Positions 21,771 through 34,038 of a DNA stretch of 64,000 nt are shown here, in pieces; position 1 is the first letter of the stretch, and each line of letters starts with the position of its first letter. Origin of the DNA: Penium margaritaceum (taxonomy: Eukaryota > Streptophyta > Zygnematophyceae > Desmidiales > Peniaceae); NCBI GenBank assembly GCA_023375785.1, contig SZWC01000516.1, positions 149,646 to 213,645 of the forward strand. Reading direction: 5' to 3'. Below the pieces are notes generated by a model, which ran no database searches, was not told the DNA's origin, and worked only from the letters and a program-made list of their open reading frames with translations. The position numbers were made by a program, and so were the translations under genes.

Positions 21771-22636
21771 TGATGGAAACTGGGGCAGCCCACAGGGAGG
21801 TGATCAGGCTCACTAAGAGCCGCCTAGGCAGGACCAACTGTTTGTGAGAGGGAGTTGCAGGTTGCACAGACAGAAATTACGGAAGCAAATGTAGGTTTTC
21901 AGAGAATGCGAATGTCTGAATAAACTCTCGAGTGAGAAAGTAAATCATCACAGCTTTCTAACAAGCCCTTATATGACTCATTTGGCTAAGGGAGCACTGA
22001 GACCCACTCTATCAAAGCTCACCCTCCAGCACACTCCTAGCCTACCGGGATGAGCGGCAGTCACTTGTCACACAAGAGAACTATAGCTTGCATGGCCTGC
22101 ATGGCTAATAATCGTGGACTGGTCCTTCCTTGAAGTCTCTTGGACGTCCTCCAGCCGTCGTTTCTCCTTGAAGGACGCTCTCAGCCGTCCTGGCCAATAA
22201 TCCTGCCGCCTTTTGAGCTCAAAGTGCTCAGGTCGTCACTTGAACCCGACTCATGATCTCCAAACTTTGGAAATCCATATCTCACTCAAACGGACTCCGA
22301 ATTGAGTTCCGTAAAGTGCATTAGAACCTGTGAAACATCCTCTATGCAACTGTCATGCCAGATGATTTTTATCGAGCAACCTATTTTTGTCACCTTCTGG
22401 NAGCCGTCCTGGCCAATAATCCTGCCGCCTTTTGAGCTCAAAGTGCTCAGGTCGTCACTTGAACCCGACTCATGATCTCCAAACTTTGGAAATCCATATC
22501 TCACTCAAACGGACTCCGAATTGAGTTCCGTAAAGTGCATTAGAACCTGTGAAACATCCTCTATGCAACTGTCATGCCAGATGATTTTTATCGAGCAACC
22601 TATTTTTGTCACCTTCTGGCACTCTCATGTCCATCA
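21771..22636 (-). repeat. LTR of copia element 1 (upstream copy)
   Basis: It is the partner of 16920-17568. Its apparent extra length comes from a 218-bp stretch repeated on each side of a single N at 22401. Confidence 0.9.
22183..22619. repeat. Assembly duplication around N at 22401
   Basis: 22183-22400 and 22402-22619 are the same 218 bp on both sides of one N. The most likely cause is unmerged overlapping contig ends rather than a biological repeat. Confidence 0.85.
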
Positions 22637-23518
22637 AAACAGGGCACTGCCACTATGATCTCTAGATGTTGGAAGCTATTTAGTCGAACAACAAGCCACA
22701 GTGAAACTCTGGGATAGCTTGAACTCCTCCTCAACCCATACTTCTCCAGCTGTATGTTTCATTCTGTATCCCTTTTGGAAATGATCAGGCCTTCCACTTC
22801 CCTATGTTTGCAAGCCCTGGAAATAGACAAGGTAGTGCGACCTGAGCTTGACGTATGAAGTTGATGTCTGAGGTTAACCTCTGACGCATTTTCCAACAAC
22901 AGAAAAATGGAATGATGTTGCCAAAACACGCAGCATGATGCAGCTTATTTGATTGCAGCGACCCATAAGAGTTTATATCTGCCGCATGCTATGTGAAAGG
23001 CTTCGCCACATACATCCTTCAATTTTGTAAGGATACTGTGAGGGGCGTTGCATCACGCCAGTTGCATCCATCGACATGGAAAACCACCAAAAGAAACTCA
23101 GATGCAATATGCTTGTGGCTCCGTCAAACTGCTGTGGCAAGTGCGACATCCTCCTTCCGGATCCCATTAGTAACACCATGTCTGCTCCTTGAGCACACAT
23201 CTGTACAACACAAATGTAGCCAGAGGCTGCTGCAAGAAGAAAAGGTATTCGACGTTTTGATCTTTGCTGACAATAACAGGTACAACTTCATATATGACCA
23301 ATCACCTCACCCCTGAAACTGTGTATCTAAGTGTACTGGGAAGTGAACATATCAGTGAACATGGACATCTAACAAAAACAAGTACGTAGGACATGTAATC
23401 CATTATAAGTGACAACTTATATGAGGAAATTGTGTTTGGGCTCTAGTGACATGAATTGATGTTGGTGATTTCTGAGAAATGTTTGTATATAGGAATACAC
23501 TTTTTGATACACCAATTG
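22637..23518. other. Unassigned DNA between two copia elements
   Basis: Apart from the AAACA target duplication at its left edge, no gene, repeat or RNA was recognised. Confidence 0.5.
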
Positions 23519-23556
23519 AGGATGATATCTTCTCCTAGGAGAAGATATCATCCTCA
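23519..23556. repeat. Perfect 38-bp palindrome at an LTR edge
   Basis: Two 18-bp arms (left arm GAGGATGATATCTTCTCC) meet at a central TA with no mismatch. The right arm is the edge of the left LTR of copia element 2; the left arm lies outside it. Confidence 0.9.
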
Positions 23557-24144
23557 GTATCACGGTTCCACACTGAGTAGCTCCTAGGCAATCACTTGCT
23601 AGCAACTGTGTCCACTTAACACTTGGTCACTTTTGCATGAGGTGCTAGTCAAAATCTAACTCCTGGGGCTTAGACCAACCAGTGTCTTTTTTGTACTGTT
23701 CCTTAGTTGGACAACTCTGTGAAGAGCATCTAAGGCCAGATTGTATGCTTAGAATGGGATGTGATCTTGGTACATATAGTTCTAGGCCTGGCATCAGAGG
23801 TGTGTGGGTTGTGGTACTTTTGGGAGTGGCCACTCCACACCACCTCACCAGTTTGCCAATTGGCGCATCCACCGACTGCCAAGTGGCACATCCTCTTCAT
23901 GCATGGACAAATTTCTAGGAAACTTCTCCTGTTAAGAAGGTCAAAAACCTTCTTGCTCACATCAAGGCTTGATCGCACGACATATTGTCCCTAAGTCCAA
24001 TGTGCTATCCATTGCGCTACACTGCTGGTGTCTCGCTTGGACTTCGACCACAAACAAGATTTGGGGGACTTACTCCAATGGAGCAGTGCATGTCCAACCT
24101 GTCTGCTAGCTATAGCAATGGCCAAGGGGCATAAAATAATAAGA
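23536..24144 (-). repeat. LTR of copia element 2 (downstream copy)
   Basis: It matches 29080-29690. Minus-strand TAGCGCAATGG (24009-24019) fits the Pol III A-box consensus within a tRNA-Arg-like stretch. Confidence 0.85.
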
Positions 24145-24242
24145 TTCTCTCCCTTGCACCTCTGGCCACCTGCAGTTGTAATATTCTTCTGCATCAACGC
24201 ATAGCTCTGCATTGTGTTTGTGCACCTCAGTTGTCTTGGTCT

Positions 24243-25496
24243 TTAGTCGTCGTATCCTGCATCCACCATACCAATTCCTCGAGCGGCTGCAACATGCAAG
24301 TCACTGTCCAGTGGCTTTGTGAACAAGTCCGCAAGCATAGTCTTGGTTTTGACGTGCTCTAGTTCCACAACACTATTGGCGACAAGGTAACGTGAGTAGA
24401 GGAACCGAATGTTGATGTCCATTGAATTCCGGGAGATCATGTCGTCCTTCGCAATAGCGATGGCACTCTGGTTGTGGATGCGGATAACCATTGCTTCCTC
24501 TTGGGTGCCTTGATCTCATCGAGCAAACTGCGAAGCCTCTATGTTCCCTTACACATTTCCGGGAGTGCAATGTACTCTACCTCATCAGTAGACAACGAGA
24601 CGAATTTACATCTATAAAAGAAAAAATGAGACGCACTCCTGCTTCCTGCTCGTCCACGAGACCGCACCACCGTTGAGAAGGCGGACAAAGCCTCAGGTGG
24701 ACATCTTGTCGTCAATCCGCCCTCACCAGTCAGCATTACTATAGCACGTCAATTTCAGCAAGTCTGATCCTCCCATTCTTCCAAACCGAAGTCCTACAGG
24801 CCGTGTCTTTTTCAGATAGCGAAAGATTCGCTTAACGGACTTCCAATTTTCTGGCCCAGGATTGGCCACAAACCTGCTCACCTGACCCATCGCATTAGCG
24901 ATGTCAGGTCGCGTCCCCACCATCGCATACATGAGGCTCCCGACGGCAGACTGGTATGAGATGTTTTCCATCTCCCACTGCTGTGCCTCGTTGCTTGGTG
25001 ACATGGAAGAGGAGAGCTTGCAATTAGATAGCATGGGGGTGCTGATGGGTTTGCATTCCTCCATGTTGTACTGATTCAAGACTTTGATGATGTACTTGGC
25101 CTGGCTGAGCTTGATGGTTCCTGATTTGCAATTGTGGTGGACGGCAATTCCGAGGTAGTCCTCAAGAGGACCCATTTCCTTCATCTTGAACCTGCTTCCC
25201 AGCTGTTTCTTGAGGTCCGCAGGGGCCTCATGTGAAAAAGAACACATGATTGAATCATCCACGTACAGCTCCACAAGAAGCAAGCCACGCTTGGGGTCAT
25301 TCTTGCAGTGCGTAAAGGAGAGCTCAGCCATGAAACTGTCCATTTCCTTGTACCAGATCCGAGGGGCCTGTTTCAGCCCGTACATTGCCTTCACTAGCCG
25401 ACACACCTTTCCTACGGGTTCATCCAGTCCTTCCAGCACTTCCATAAGAACCTCTTTGTCCAAGTTCCCATAAAGGAAGGCTGTTTTGACATCCAT
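24243..25496 (-). pseudogene. Copia element 2: RT and RNase H region
   Basis: RT signatures are MDVKTAFLYGNLDKEV, MYGLKQAPRIWY and YVDDSIMCS; RNase H remnants continue to 24243. The RT-bearing segment (24723-25496) is the longest readable piece of this copy. Confidence 0.85.
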
Positions 25497-25608
25497 CTGG
25501 TGGATCTCTAGGTCTTTAGCGGTAGCGACGGCCAGTAGGGACCTGATGGAGGCAAACGTGATGACCGGTGCAAAGGTCTCATCGTACTCAGACCCTGTGA
25601 GTGTGAGG

Positions 25609-27071
25609 TCAGTGTGAGGATCCCTTTTCCACGACCCTCGTCTTGTATTTTTTTATGCTGCCATCCTGCTTCTGCTTGAGCTTAATCACCCACTTTGAGC
25701 CCACCATGTGAGCGTTAGCAGGTCTGTCCACCAGCACCCATGTGCCGTTCTCTTTGATGGACGCGAGCTCGCTGTCCATCGCCTCCTTACATTTGGCCGC
25801 ATTGGGCCTTGCCATCTTGTTTGCCATAGTGAGCGGCTCTCCCTGAGCCAAACAGGACCATCTCAGTCCAGTCCAGCTTTCGGCGTCAGCCTCATACTTT
25901 GGCCTTTATTTTCTATGCCATGTGCTGTGGTGCCGCATTGCTGGTGCCTTGTCTTTTCTCTACTGCTGCTCTTCTGGTGCTGGCTGCCCTGAAGTTAACT
26001 CATCCTCTGGTGAAGAGCCACTGGCCTCCGAGCTGGTCTCAGAGGCTTCAAAATTCTCTCACTCCGTGTCGGAGCCCGCCGCTGCGTCAACCTGCGCAGC
26101 CACTCTCCCTGCCACACCACTCTTCTCCACGGCCTGCCACACTGGCACCACTTTCCAGTTTTCAAGAGCTTGATCTCCCAAATCCAGCAGCACCAACTAC
26201 TCTCCCTGTTTTGGAGCTTGCGTGGGATCAAGCAGATCTTTCTTGCCTAGTTTCTTCTTATCAAAGGTTACATCCGAGGTTCCAAAGGAGGTAGGTCTTG
26301 TGGGCCATCTCATAGCCCACCATCACGCACTTTTGCGCTCTTGCATCCAGCTTGCTGCCACCCTCTCCCACATGGACCTTTGCCCATGCGGTGCAGCCAA
26401 AGAGTTTCACGTGTGATGCGTCTGGCTTCTTCCCTGGCCACACCTATTGTAGCATCATCTGCTGCTTGCCCTTTTTCTTGCCGCGCCTGCCCAGAGCGCA
26501 TGGCAAGGTAGCATGACGTTCTTGTCGTTCCCGTACAGAAGCGCAGTGGGAGTTTTTTATCAAAGAGCATGCAGCGCACCATGCCAAGGATGGTCTGATT
26601 CATCCGCTTGGCCACACCATTGCTTTGCGGCGTATAGAGCATTGTGGGCTGGTGGTTAATCCCGTGTTGCTGCAACCAGCCCTTGCATGCTTCATACTCT
26701 CCACCATTGTCGCTTCTTATTGCCTTAACCTTCTTTTCAGTCTGCCTCTCCACCATGGCGACAAACTCCTGCAACTTCTCTCTGACCTCTCTCTTGGGTT
26801 TGAGGAAGTAGATCCACACCTTATGGCTGTGGTTGTCGATGAAGTTTAGGAAGTACTTGCTGCCACCATTTGACACCGTGCAAAAGGGTTCACACACATC
26901 AGTGTGAATCAGGTCAAGGACTCCTTCTGCACAACGACCGTTGCACTCAAAGCTCTTTCTCTTGGTCTTGCATTGGAGGCAAGGTTCACACAGACTGCCA
27001 CACCCAGCCGCATCCTTCTTGCACCCCTCCATGCCGCGGACCATGTGCTGTTGCTGGATGGATTGGAGCAT
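25609..27071 (-). pseudogene. Copia element 2: integrase region and linker
   Basis: Integrase core signatures are DLIHTDVCEPF, FIDNHSHKVWIYFLK, AIRSDNGGEYEACKGWL and TPQSNGVAKRMNQT (26310-27071). A linker and the start of RT (GTWVLVDRPANAHMVGSKW) follow toward 25609. Decayed. Confidence 0.8.
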
Positions 27072-27179
27072 GCTGTTTGCAACGTGCCCAAAGCGTCTAT
27101 GCCACAGGTCAGTGTCTTTGTCCTTTGCGGCAGAGGATACCTGTTGAGTTTCAATTGGTGTATTTCCTTGCGTTGGTTT

Positions 27180-28611
27180 CTAGACCACTGCCTCCGCCGC
27201 AACTGAATGACCCATGTCTTCTAAGCTCTTTGTTGCGGTTGTCTGTGTTACGTGAAGCCCATCAACATGTGGGACCTGTGCTACCAGATCTTTGTTTGCG
27301 TAGAGGATCTTGATATCCTCACTCTTGACAATGACCACCTTCTTCTGCGTGAACACCACCGTGATGTTGTTGTCTGTGATTTTTGACACGGACAGGAGAT
27401 TTGCTGCAAACAAGGGCATGTCAACTATGTCATGCAGTTGCAGGTCCTTCTCCGGACCGTTAAGACTGATGCTCACCACCTTGTCTCCGACACCATTTGT
27501 GTTTACAATGCTGTCGTTTCCGCATCTGAACCACCGATCAGTGGGAACGATGGACACCAATCCAACCTTGTCATTACTCGAGGGGTGATCAGTGCCGGAG
27601 CCGAGCCCAATGGCTCCTGTCCTGAGCAGCACCACTCCCTCTACCGAAGGTATGCTTTGGGCCATCATGTTGGTTGCCCCTTTGCCACCCTTCTTGCAGC
27701 CTTTGTTCCCACTACTTCTGCTTTTCCTTCTTCGGCAATCTGCACTCTCTTGCCCAGTGTCCAGATTTGCTGCAGTTGCGGCAGTTTCCCAGGCACTTAG
27801 GAGCCTTGCCGCCATTGTTGCCTCCACTTCCACCACTTCCGCTGCCACCTTTCTGACCAAAGGCTGACGCTTTGCTCCCACGGCCACCGTAGTGTGTGGC
27901 ATAGGCTGAGAAGTTAGCCTCACTTCCACTACAATGCATGGCCTCGTTTTGCACGTGCTTGGACACTGCCGTGTACATCAGGTCATCCTCCTTCCAAGCA
28001 CTAATGACGGTGATCATTGGGCTTCGACTCTCCGGTAGCACCATGAGGAGGATCATGGCTTGCATGTTTTTGTCAAGGTCCTAGTTTGTCTGACGAGCCG
28101 TGCCACGGAGTCCTTCAAACTCCTGTAGGAAATTGGCGATCGGCTCCCCCTCATTCACCCGCATGCTGATGAGCCTTTGTAGGTTGAACAATCTTTTTTA
28201 GAGGGAGGTCGACTGGTGCACGTGCTTGAGCTTATCGTAAGCGTCCAAAGCCAACGTGTACCCGGCAATGATGGGAACATACTTCTTAGCTACCACGTTG
28301 ATGAGGAACGACATGAAAACATCATTTCATTCAATCCATGCTTTGTGCTTGGGTGAGCCCTCCGCACGAACTTGCTCTTCTGCCTTTAGAAGGTTGATGA
28401 AAGCTGCGCACTTTCATTGCTAGTTTGAACTGCCATCTTCAAAGCGGGAAGTCGTTTCCCTAAAAAATGGGGATTCCTCCCAAGGGTCCGAGACCTTGCG
28501 GCAGTGCGATAGCACTCAGGATTGCTCCAGTGGTATGCCCTGTGGTAGCCACTGTGCAATCTGAGGATTTCCCTGCGGGAGCCTCCACTGTTCTTGATGG
28601 GTCAACCATTT
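27180..28611 (-). pseudogene. Copia element 2: gag and protease region
   Basis: A gag start with MVDPSRTVEAPAG-like sequence lies near 28611. A zinc knuckle CRNCSKSGHWAREC lies at about 27740-27785. A pre-integrase stretch with VSISLNGPEKDLQLHDI and NLLSVSKITDN precedes the integrase. Decayed. Confidence 0.8.
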
Positions 28612-29079
28612 TAGCTGGCCTTTTCTGCTTTCTGCATCTTTGCTAAATTGAGGCTGATGTAGGTTGATGTTAGCTGATGTCTGCTACCCGTCAAGGCGTA
28701 GGTCCGTTGCTTGCCCCTCCAGCCAATTGTTATGTACACAGAGAGAACACAATTCACACAAGCACACAGAGAGCCATGCCTCCAAGGGCAGATCTTGTCC
28801 TACTTGGGATCCAAGGATCGTGCCTACAAGGGCAGAGCTTGTCCTTGGTCCCTGTGTACTAACTGCAAACCCAGCCGTTGGAGCTGATGAAGCAGATGGA
28901 GCTGATGGAGGCGATGGATCTATCGTGCGCACCTTGAAAGAGAGTACCAAACTTGAGCGAAGCATGCATTCCAACTGGTCTGTGTGGGCCAATAACCCTT
29001 TGTCAACTAGCCTGAGGCAAACTGATTAGAAAGCAGGGCCGACACAATGGCACCTGCCGTCCCCTCATAGTATTTCAGA

Positions 29080-29690
29080 TGGGAGAAGATATCACCCTCA
29101 AGATCACGGTTCCACACTGAGCAGCTCCTAGGCAATCACTTGCTAGCAACTATGTCCAATTACCACTTTTTAACTTTCGCGCGAGTTGCTCGCCCGAGAC
29201 TAACTCCCGGGGCTTAGACCAACCAGTGTCTTTTTTATACTGTTCCTTACTTGGACAGCTCTGTGAGGAGAATCTAAGGCCATATTGTGTAATTAGAATG
29301 AGGAATGAGCCTGTTTCATATGATCCTAGGCCTGGAGCCTAAGGTGTGTGGGTAGTGGAACGTTTGGGGGATGGCTGCTCCTCACCACCTCACCAGCTCG
29401 CCACTTGGCGCATCCACTGACCGCCAATTGGCACATCCTCCTCATGCATGGAGAAATGTGTAGGAAACTTCCCCTTTGCAGGAAGGTCAAAAACATTCCT
29501 GCTCACATAAAGGCTTGATCGCAGGACATGGTGTCCCTAAGTCCAACGTGCTATTCATTGCACTACACTGTTGGTGCCTTGCTTGGACTTGCGCCATGAA
29601 CAATATTTGGGGGACTTACTCCAATGGAGCAGTGCATGCCCAACCTGTCTGCTAGCTATAGAAATGGCCAAGGGGCATAAAATAACAACA
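29080..29690 (-). repeat. LTR of copia element 2 (upstream copy, core)
   Basis: It matches 23536-24144. It contains a tRNA-like A-box region around 29540-29575 on the minus strand. Confidence 0.8.
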
Positions 29691-29942
29691 CTCCCCCCCT
29701 TCCCCCTCCCTAAAAACGAAGTGTATGGAGGGAGTGTATGAGAGAGTGCAAGTGAGCCAAGTTTCAGAAAGTAAACAAGTATTTTTGCGAGATGTTTCTC
29801 TGAAAAGTCTCTCTACGTAACACATTTATGTATTTTTGTGTGTGTCCTTCTAATACACCATCTCATACACTGTCCCTATTGAATTTCACTACTAGAGGGG
29901 GGGGGGGGAGAAGGGGGTCTCTCAACATTTTTTGAAACCAAT

Positions 29943-30018
<76 letters not shown>

Positions 30019-30852
30019 TCCCTCCCCGGACAGCAAAAAATTAGATGGTGCTCGTACATGTGAATGTATGTGGTGAACATTACAAAATGTACACCAAAGT
30101 ACATTTTGCGATTTTGTAAAACAGGGAGTGATCCTTGCCCACCCGCTCCACTCCCCCTGCAACACCTAATTGTATGGGAGGGAATGTATGAGAGAGTGTA
30201 TGTGGTGCAAGCACCAGAAGGTACACTAGTTTATTTGCGGGATTTTTCTATGAAATGTCTCTCGACGTAATACATTTGTGTACTTCTGCAAATGACCCCC
30301 TCATACAGTCTCATGCTTTGTTCCCATACACTTTCTCTATTGGGGGGGTCTCTCGACATTTTTCGAACCCCATATCCCTGCCTCCCTCCAAAAGAGAAAA
30401 TGTATATGGTGATTGTATGTGTAAGTTTATGTGGTGAACATCACAAAATGTGCACAAATGTACATTTTAAAAAATTGTGGAACAGGGAGTGATCCTCCCC
30501 CCCTCCCCTCCCACAACACCTGAAGTTTGTGGAGGGAATGTAGCAAAATTTGTAAGCGGTGCAAGTCTCAGAAAGGATACAAGTGTATTTGTGGGATGTT
30601 TCTCAGAAACGTCTCATGACATAATACATTTTTCATATCTGTGTACAGCCCCCTCATACACTGTTACATACACAGTCTCCAAATATCTTTGCTACTGGGG
30701 AAGGGGGTTTCTCTTGATATTTGTCGAATCCCATTCCCCCCCTCCCCTCCTCCCAATAGCAAGAATGTACATGGTGAGTGTATGTGTGAGTGTATGTCGC
30801 AAATTGAACACAAATGTACACTTTGTGATTTTGCAAAATGAGAAGTGATCCT
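29691..30852. repeat. Diverged tandem array, units A-C
   Basis: Three units recur with the same series of landmarks: GTGTATGG-GAGGGA-TGTATGAG, then GAAA-GTCTCT, TAATACATTT, TCATACA-CTG, a C-rich tract, GTGAACAT-ACAAAATGT, and ACAGGGAGTGATCCT. Units start near 29721, 30171 and 30526. B to C spacing is about 355 bp; A is longer because of its C tract. A fourth unit lies at 34690-35135. No coding function. Confidence 0.8.
29945..30016. repeat. Poly(C) tract of 72 bases
   Basis: An uninterrupted C homopolymer sits in unit A at the same point where units B and C have short C-rich stretches. The exact length in a draft assembly is uncertain. Confidence 0.85.
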
Positions 30853-31497
30853 TGTTTGGACATACTGAATTCAACATTGATACAACCCTGCAAATAATCT
30901 CAGCTCTCAATAAGGTTCAAGTCTCACAATGAGCCATCTCACCAATGGATTGTGGGTCACGAGCGATGACCTAGAGAGGAGCCGCTTCTTCATAACTGCA
31001 ACCATGTCGCAACACGTCGGGCTAGCAGAAAGAAGCTGTTGTATCATCATTTTTTCTTATAATTTTGTACATTACCGAGGATGTTAATTCCCATCAGTTA
31101 ACTCAGAAAAGTTCTCTTCATCCTGTTTGCCTTCAGTTCCACGGTCCTCGCCACCGTGTCTTTGCTGTGCCCATTCCTTGCTCGCTCCCTCTTTGCCATC
31201 CAGTCTCAACTCTCACTTTTGCACCTCTTTGCTCCATTACTCCTGCTCCCCCGGTCAACTCTGCTTAGCACATCAAGACTTCATCAATTGCATCAACATC
31301 CTGTCGCACTACACCAGTCTACCTTCCACTCCTATACTCTACCTTGCTCTCCAATGATCTTCCTTCTTCATGTGTGACTAACTCCTTGATAGCTCACACG
31401 ACTTTCTACCTTTGTCACGTCTCAGTGCTTACACACTATCCTCCTCTTCTACATGCTTCTCCACTCACTCTCCTAGCTTGATCCATTATTTTGACAT
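30853..31497 (+). repeat. LTR, upstream copy, of the 30853 element
   Basis: It aligns along its length with 34039-34680 and 44578-45181. The shared core includes CCATCTCAC-AATGGATT and CATCCTGTTTGCCTTCA. It ends TTTTGACA just before the primer site. Confidence 0.8.
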
Positions 31498-31509
31498 GGT
31501 ATCAGAGCT
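31498..31509 (+). other. Primer-binding site of the 30853 element
   Basis: TGGTATCAGAGC directly follows the left LTR. It is complementary to the 3' end of initiator tRNA-Met. Confidence 0.9.
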
Positions 31510-34038
31510 TTGGGAAACATCGCCTGGTACCTACTAACCAAGTCATGGGTTTGCCGCCCTTATTGTCTCCCTCTACCAGCAGCACCTCCTCAATCACCTC
31601 CTTCTGCCATCTCCACCATCTACTTTATCTCCGCTATTGCCATCTCCGCTCCCATCTTCACAGCTGTAACCCCAACTACAGGACTGCGTGCCTCCCCATT
31701 CACTCGCATGTGGCAGTCTGTGTCCATCGGTCTTCAACACATCTGTTTGCCTGCTCACTCTCTTCTGCTTCATCAACAGTGACATGAGCAGCACCGTCTT
31801 GTCCCGCTCCCCAAGCTTCCATGGCATTCATCATTGTGACACAGTGCTGTGTCCAAACAAACTTCCGCAGCAACGTCGGACCCCCTCCACTGCCAACAGC
31901 TGACTGAAGCACTTGAGCGGCTCTCTACTTTCATCTTCAACAAAGTTTCCTGCTGCATTCTGCTCTCAACTCTTGTCAGCCTGCATAGCCGTCCTCAAAG
32001 ATTTCCTCTTCAGATCCCACATCACCGCTCCTCTTCCTCTGCTGCCTCTGCTGGCTCACATTACCAAGTGGCACGGTCACTCCTTCACCGGAGCCTCTGC
32101 TTCCCACAGTGTCCTCAAAATTGTCTCCTCTTCCAGTGGCCTCCTCCACCCAGCTCTATTCCAACTGCATCAACCTCACCTCTGCTGGCCTCCCCACTCC
32201 AGTGCTGCTTCATTCCCTCGAGCCGCCCTCTCATGCTACCAATCTACCTCACACCACCTTCACCAATTCTCCCTCCCACAGCAGCCTTCTCTCCTCCTCC
32301 TTTACATCAGATTTATCCACTCCAGCATCCTCATCCGCCACTTTTCCTTGTGCTCTGCCTCTCATTGCTCTCCTTGTCTTCCTTTCCTTCATCATCTGTA
32401 TCCGCTGTCTGTGCTCTCTCCATCATCAACACTCCCTTCATCATCCTCTTCATCTGCCTTCATCTGCCTCGTCATCAGCACCATCATAATCTTCAGCGCA
32501 CGTGGTTTTGCCCCCGTAACCAAATCTATCAAGCAATCATCCTCCGCAATCATATTCTCCGCTTGGCATTTTGATCCGCTCGGTCAAACCGCCAATTGCG
32601 CGGCAACCCGCACCCACGCCATCTGATCTGCAGCACACGTGGCTTGCCTTTGCGTCCAGTTTATCATCCTCATCAGCAAGCCTCCGCCGAAAAATCATCA
32701 GCATCTGCAGCTAGCGTCCAGACCTGCACGAGTTAGCTGCCAGTCTTGCAGCAGCCTGCAACCAATTTGGCAGTCCATTAGCATCCGCCTTCCCCTTGCT
32801 GCATTATTCCCCTGTACGTCATCTCGCACACATGATTTGCCCCTATGTCCGGCCTCGTGATCCTCATCCTTCATCCTTCGCTATCAATCATCTCTTGACC
32901 TTGCATCAGGTGCCACAACAAATCCCGTTGTATCAGGTGCCACCCGGGTCACAAAAAATCCTGTGGTACCCTGTGCCCAAGCTACCTCCCTGCATTTGAG
33001 ATACTGATCCATCTCTGAGCTTAGCACTGCCCACATCATCATTCCTCGCCTCCTCGGAAGGAGAAGAACTCCGCTCAATGTCAGGGAATCGGACACCATC
33101 AGTCTTCCTGCTGGTCCCGCTTGAGCCAACTGGTGGAACAAGCCATCACTCCTCTGACAGCTGCGGAATGTCCTACTTCCTCAACATCTTCTTTCCCATT
33201 CTCATTGCACGTGGGTCTACCCTTGTACCCACTTCTCTCCTGCATCAACACCAGCATCTGTCCAAGTTTCCAATCTTCAAGATGAATGTCAACACCATAG
33301 GGATCAGACACCACTCGTCTCCCTGCTTGTCGGACTCAATAAAACCGGTAGAACAAGCCACTGTAGCTGTGGACCTGGCCCCTTGAGGAGTTGTGCTTTT
33401 CTATCTTCCCTCTGCACTAAGAGAATCAGTTGTGGTAGAGACTTTGCTGAGATTGACGTTGTGGCAGCATCCTCCACCCCTTAATTCCATGCATCCCAAC
33501 ACCATCACCGGCACTTTCACCATTAGTTTCTAAGGGATCATAACCAGGAGAATGAGCTCTCCACATTATCCCCTTGGAACATCTTCCTCGTCAAGGACCC
33601 TGCCTCAAGTATCCTGGATGAATCAATGGTCCCTCTCGGCACTCCCAATACAGGAACAAACCATGAGTAACAGCACGGTTTCTTTCCTTTTCAGTATGAA
33701 ACATCTTCCGGAGTGCCCATGGAAATCCTCCCAGCTTCATAGGAAACAATATGGTTCCACAAACTACCATCAATGGAGAATTAAACTTCCACTCAACCTA
33801 GGGAGAATTCAAATCCAACAGTTCAATCTCTGAAAGGTAATCCTTGTCTTCCTCAACTCAATGTCCCTTCTTGGTCCAGACTAGGTTGAAGCCCTTCTGA
33901 AGGAAGCTATCGTCCTCACCACACACCACTCACTCCCCCAACTGATCCGGAGACCACAAAAAGGACTCTCAGAGACCTGCAGATCCCTGAATCTTACGTA
34001 TGAACCTCAATCTCTCAGGTGTTGACTTCAGGGGGGGC

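Larger units (their letters stand above)
16920..22636 (-). mobile_element. Ty1/copia LTR retrotransposon, full length
   Basis: LTRs lie at 16920-17568 and 21771-22636 (the latter lengthened by an assembly duplication). Both start TGATGGAAAC and end CATCA, with a 5-bp target duplication AAACA (16915-16919, 22637-22641). On the minus strand the parts run gag with zinc knuckle, protease, integrase, RT, RNase H, the copia order. The primer site TGGTATCAGAGC adjoins the right LTR and a purine-rich tract (complement of CTCTCCCAC) adjoins the left LTR. The LTRs differ by a few per cent by eye, so this is a fairly recent insertion. It is broken, with a small number of breaks. Confidence 0.95.
23536..29690 (-). 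mobile_element. Ty1/copia LTR retrotransposon 2, older
   Basis: Direct repeats at 23536-24144 and 29080-29690 frame a minus-strand gag-pol region. The minus-strand LTR starts TGTTGTTATTTTATGCC. A purine tract (complement of TTCTCTCCCTT) adjoins the left LTR. The right LTR may continue to about 28730, where the minus strand reads ATAACA followed by TTGGCTGGAGGGG, so the left LTR copy is probably the shorter one. No matching 5-bp target duplication was found. LTR identity looks like roughly 90%, so it is older than copia element 1. It is broken in many places (more than five). Confidence 0.85.

Noticed and set aside
29863-30165. Poly-glycine ORF
   Set aside because: Translation of the poly(C) tract on the reverse strand.
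31849-32626. Two overlapping Ser/Pro/Leu-rich ORFs of about 240 codons
   Set aside because: Both lie in the CT-rich interior of the old LTR element, in different frames, with no recognisable domain; base composition alone can keep them open.
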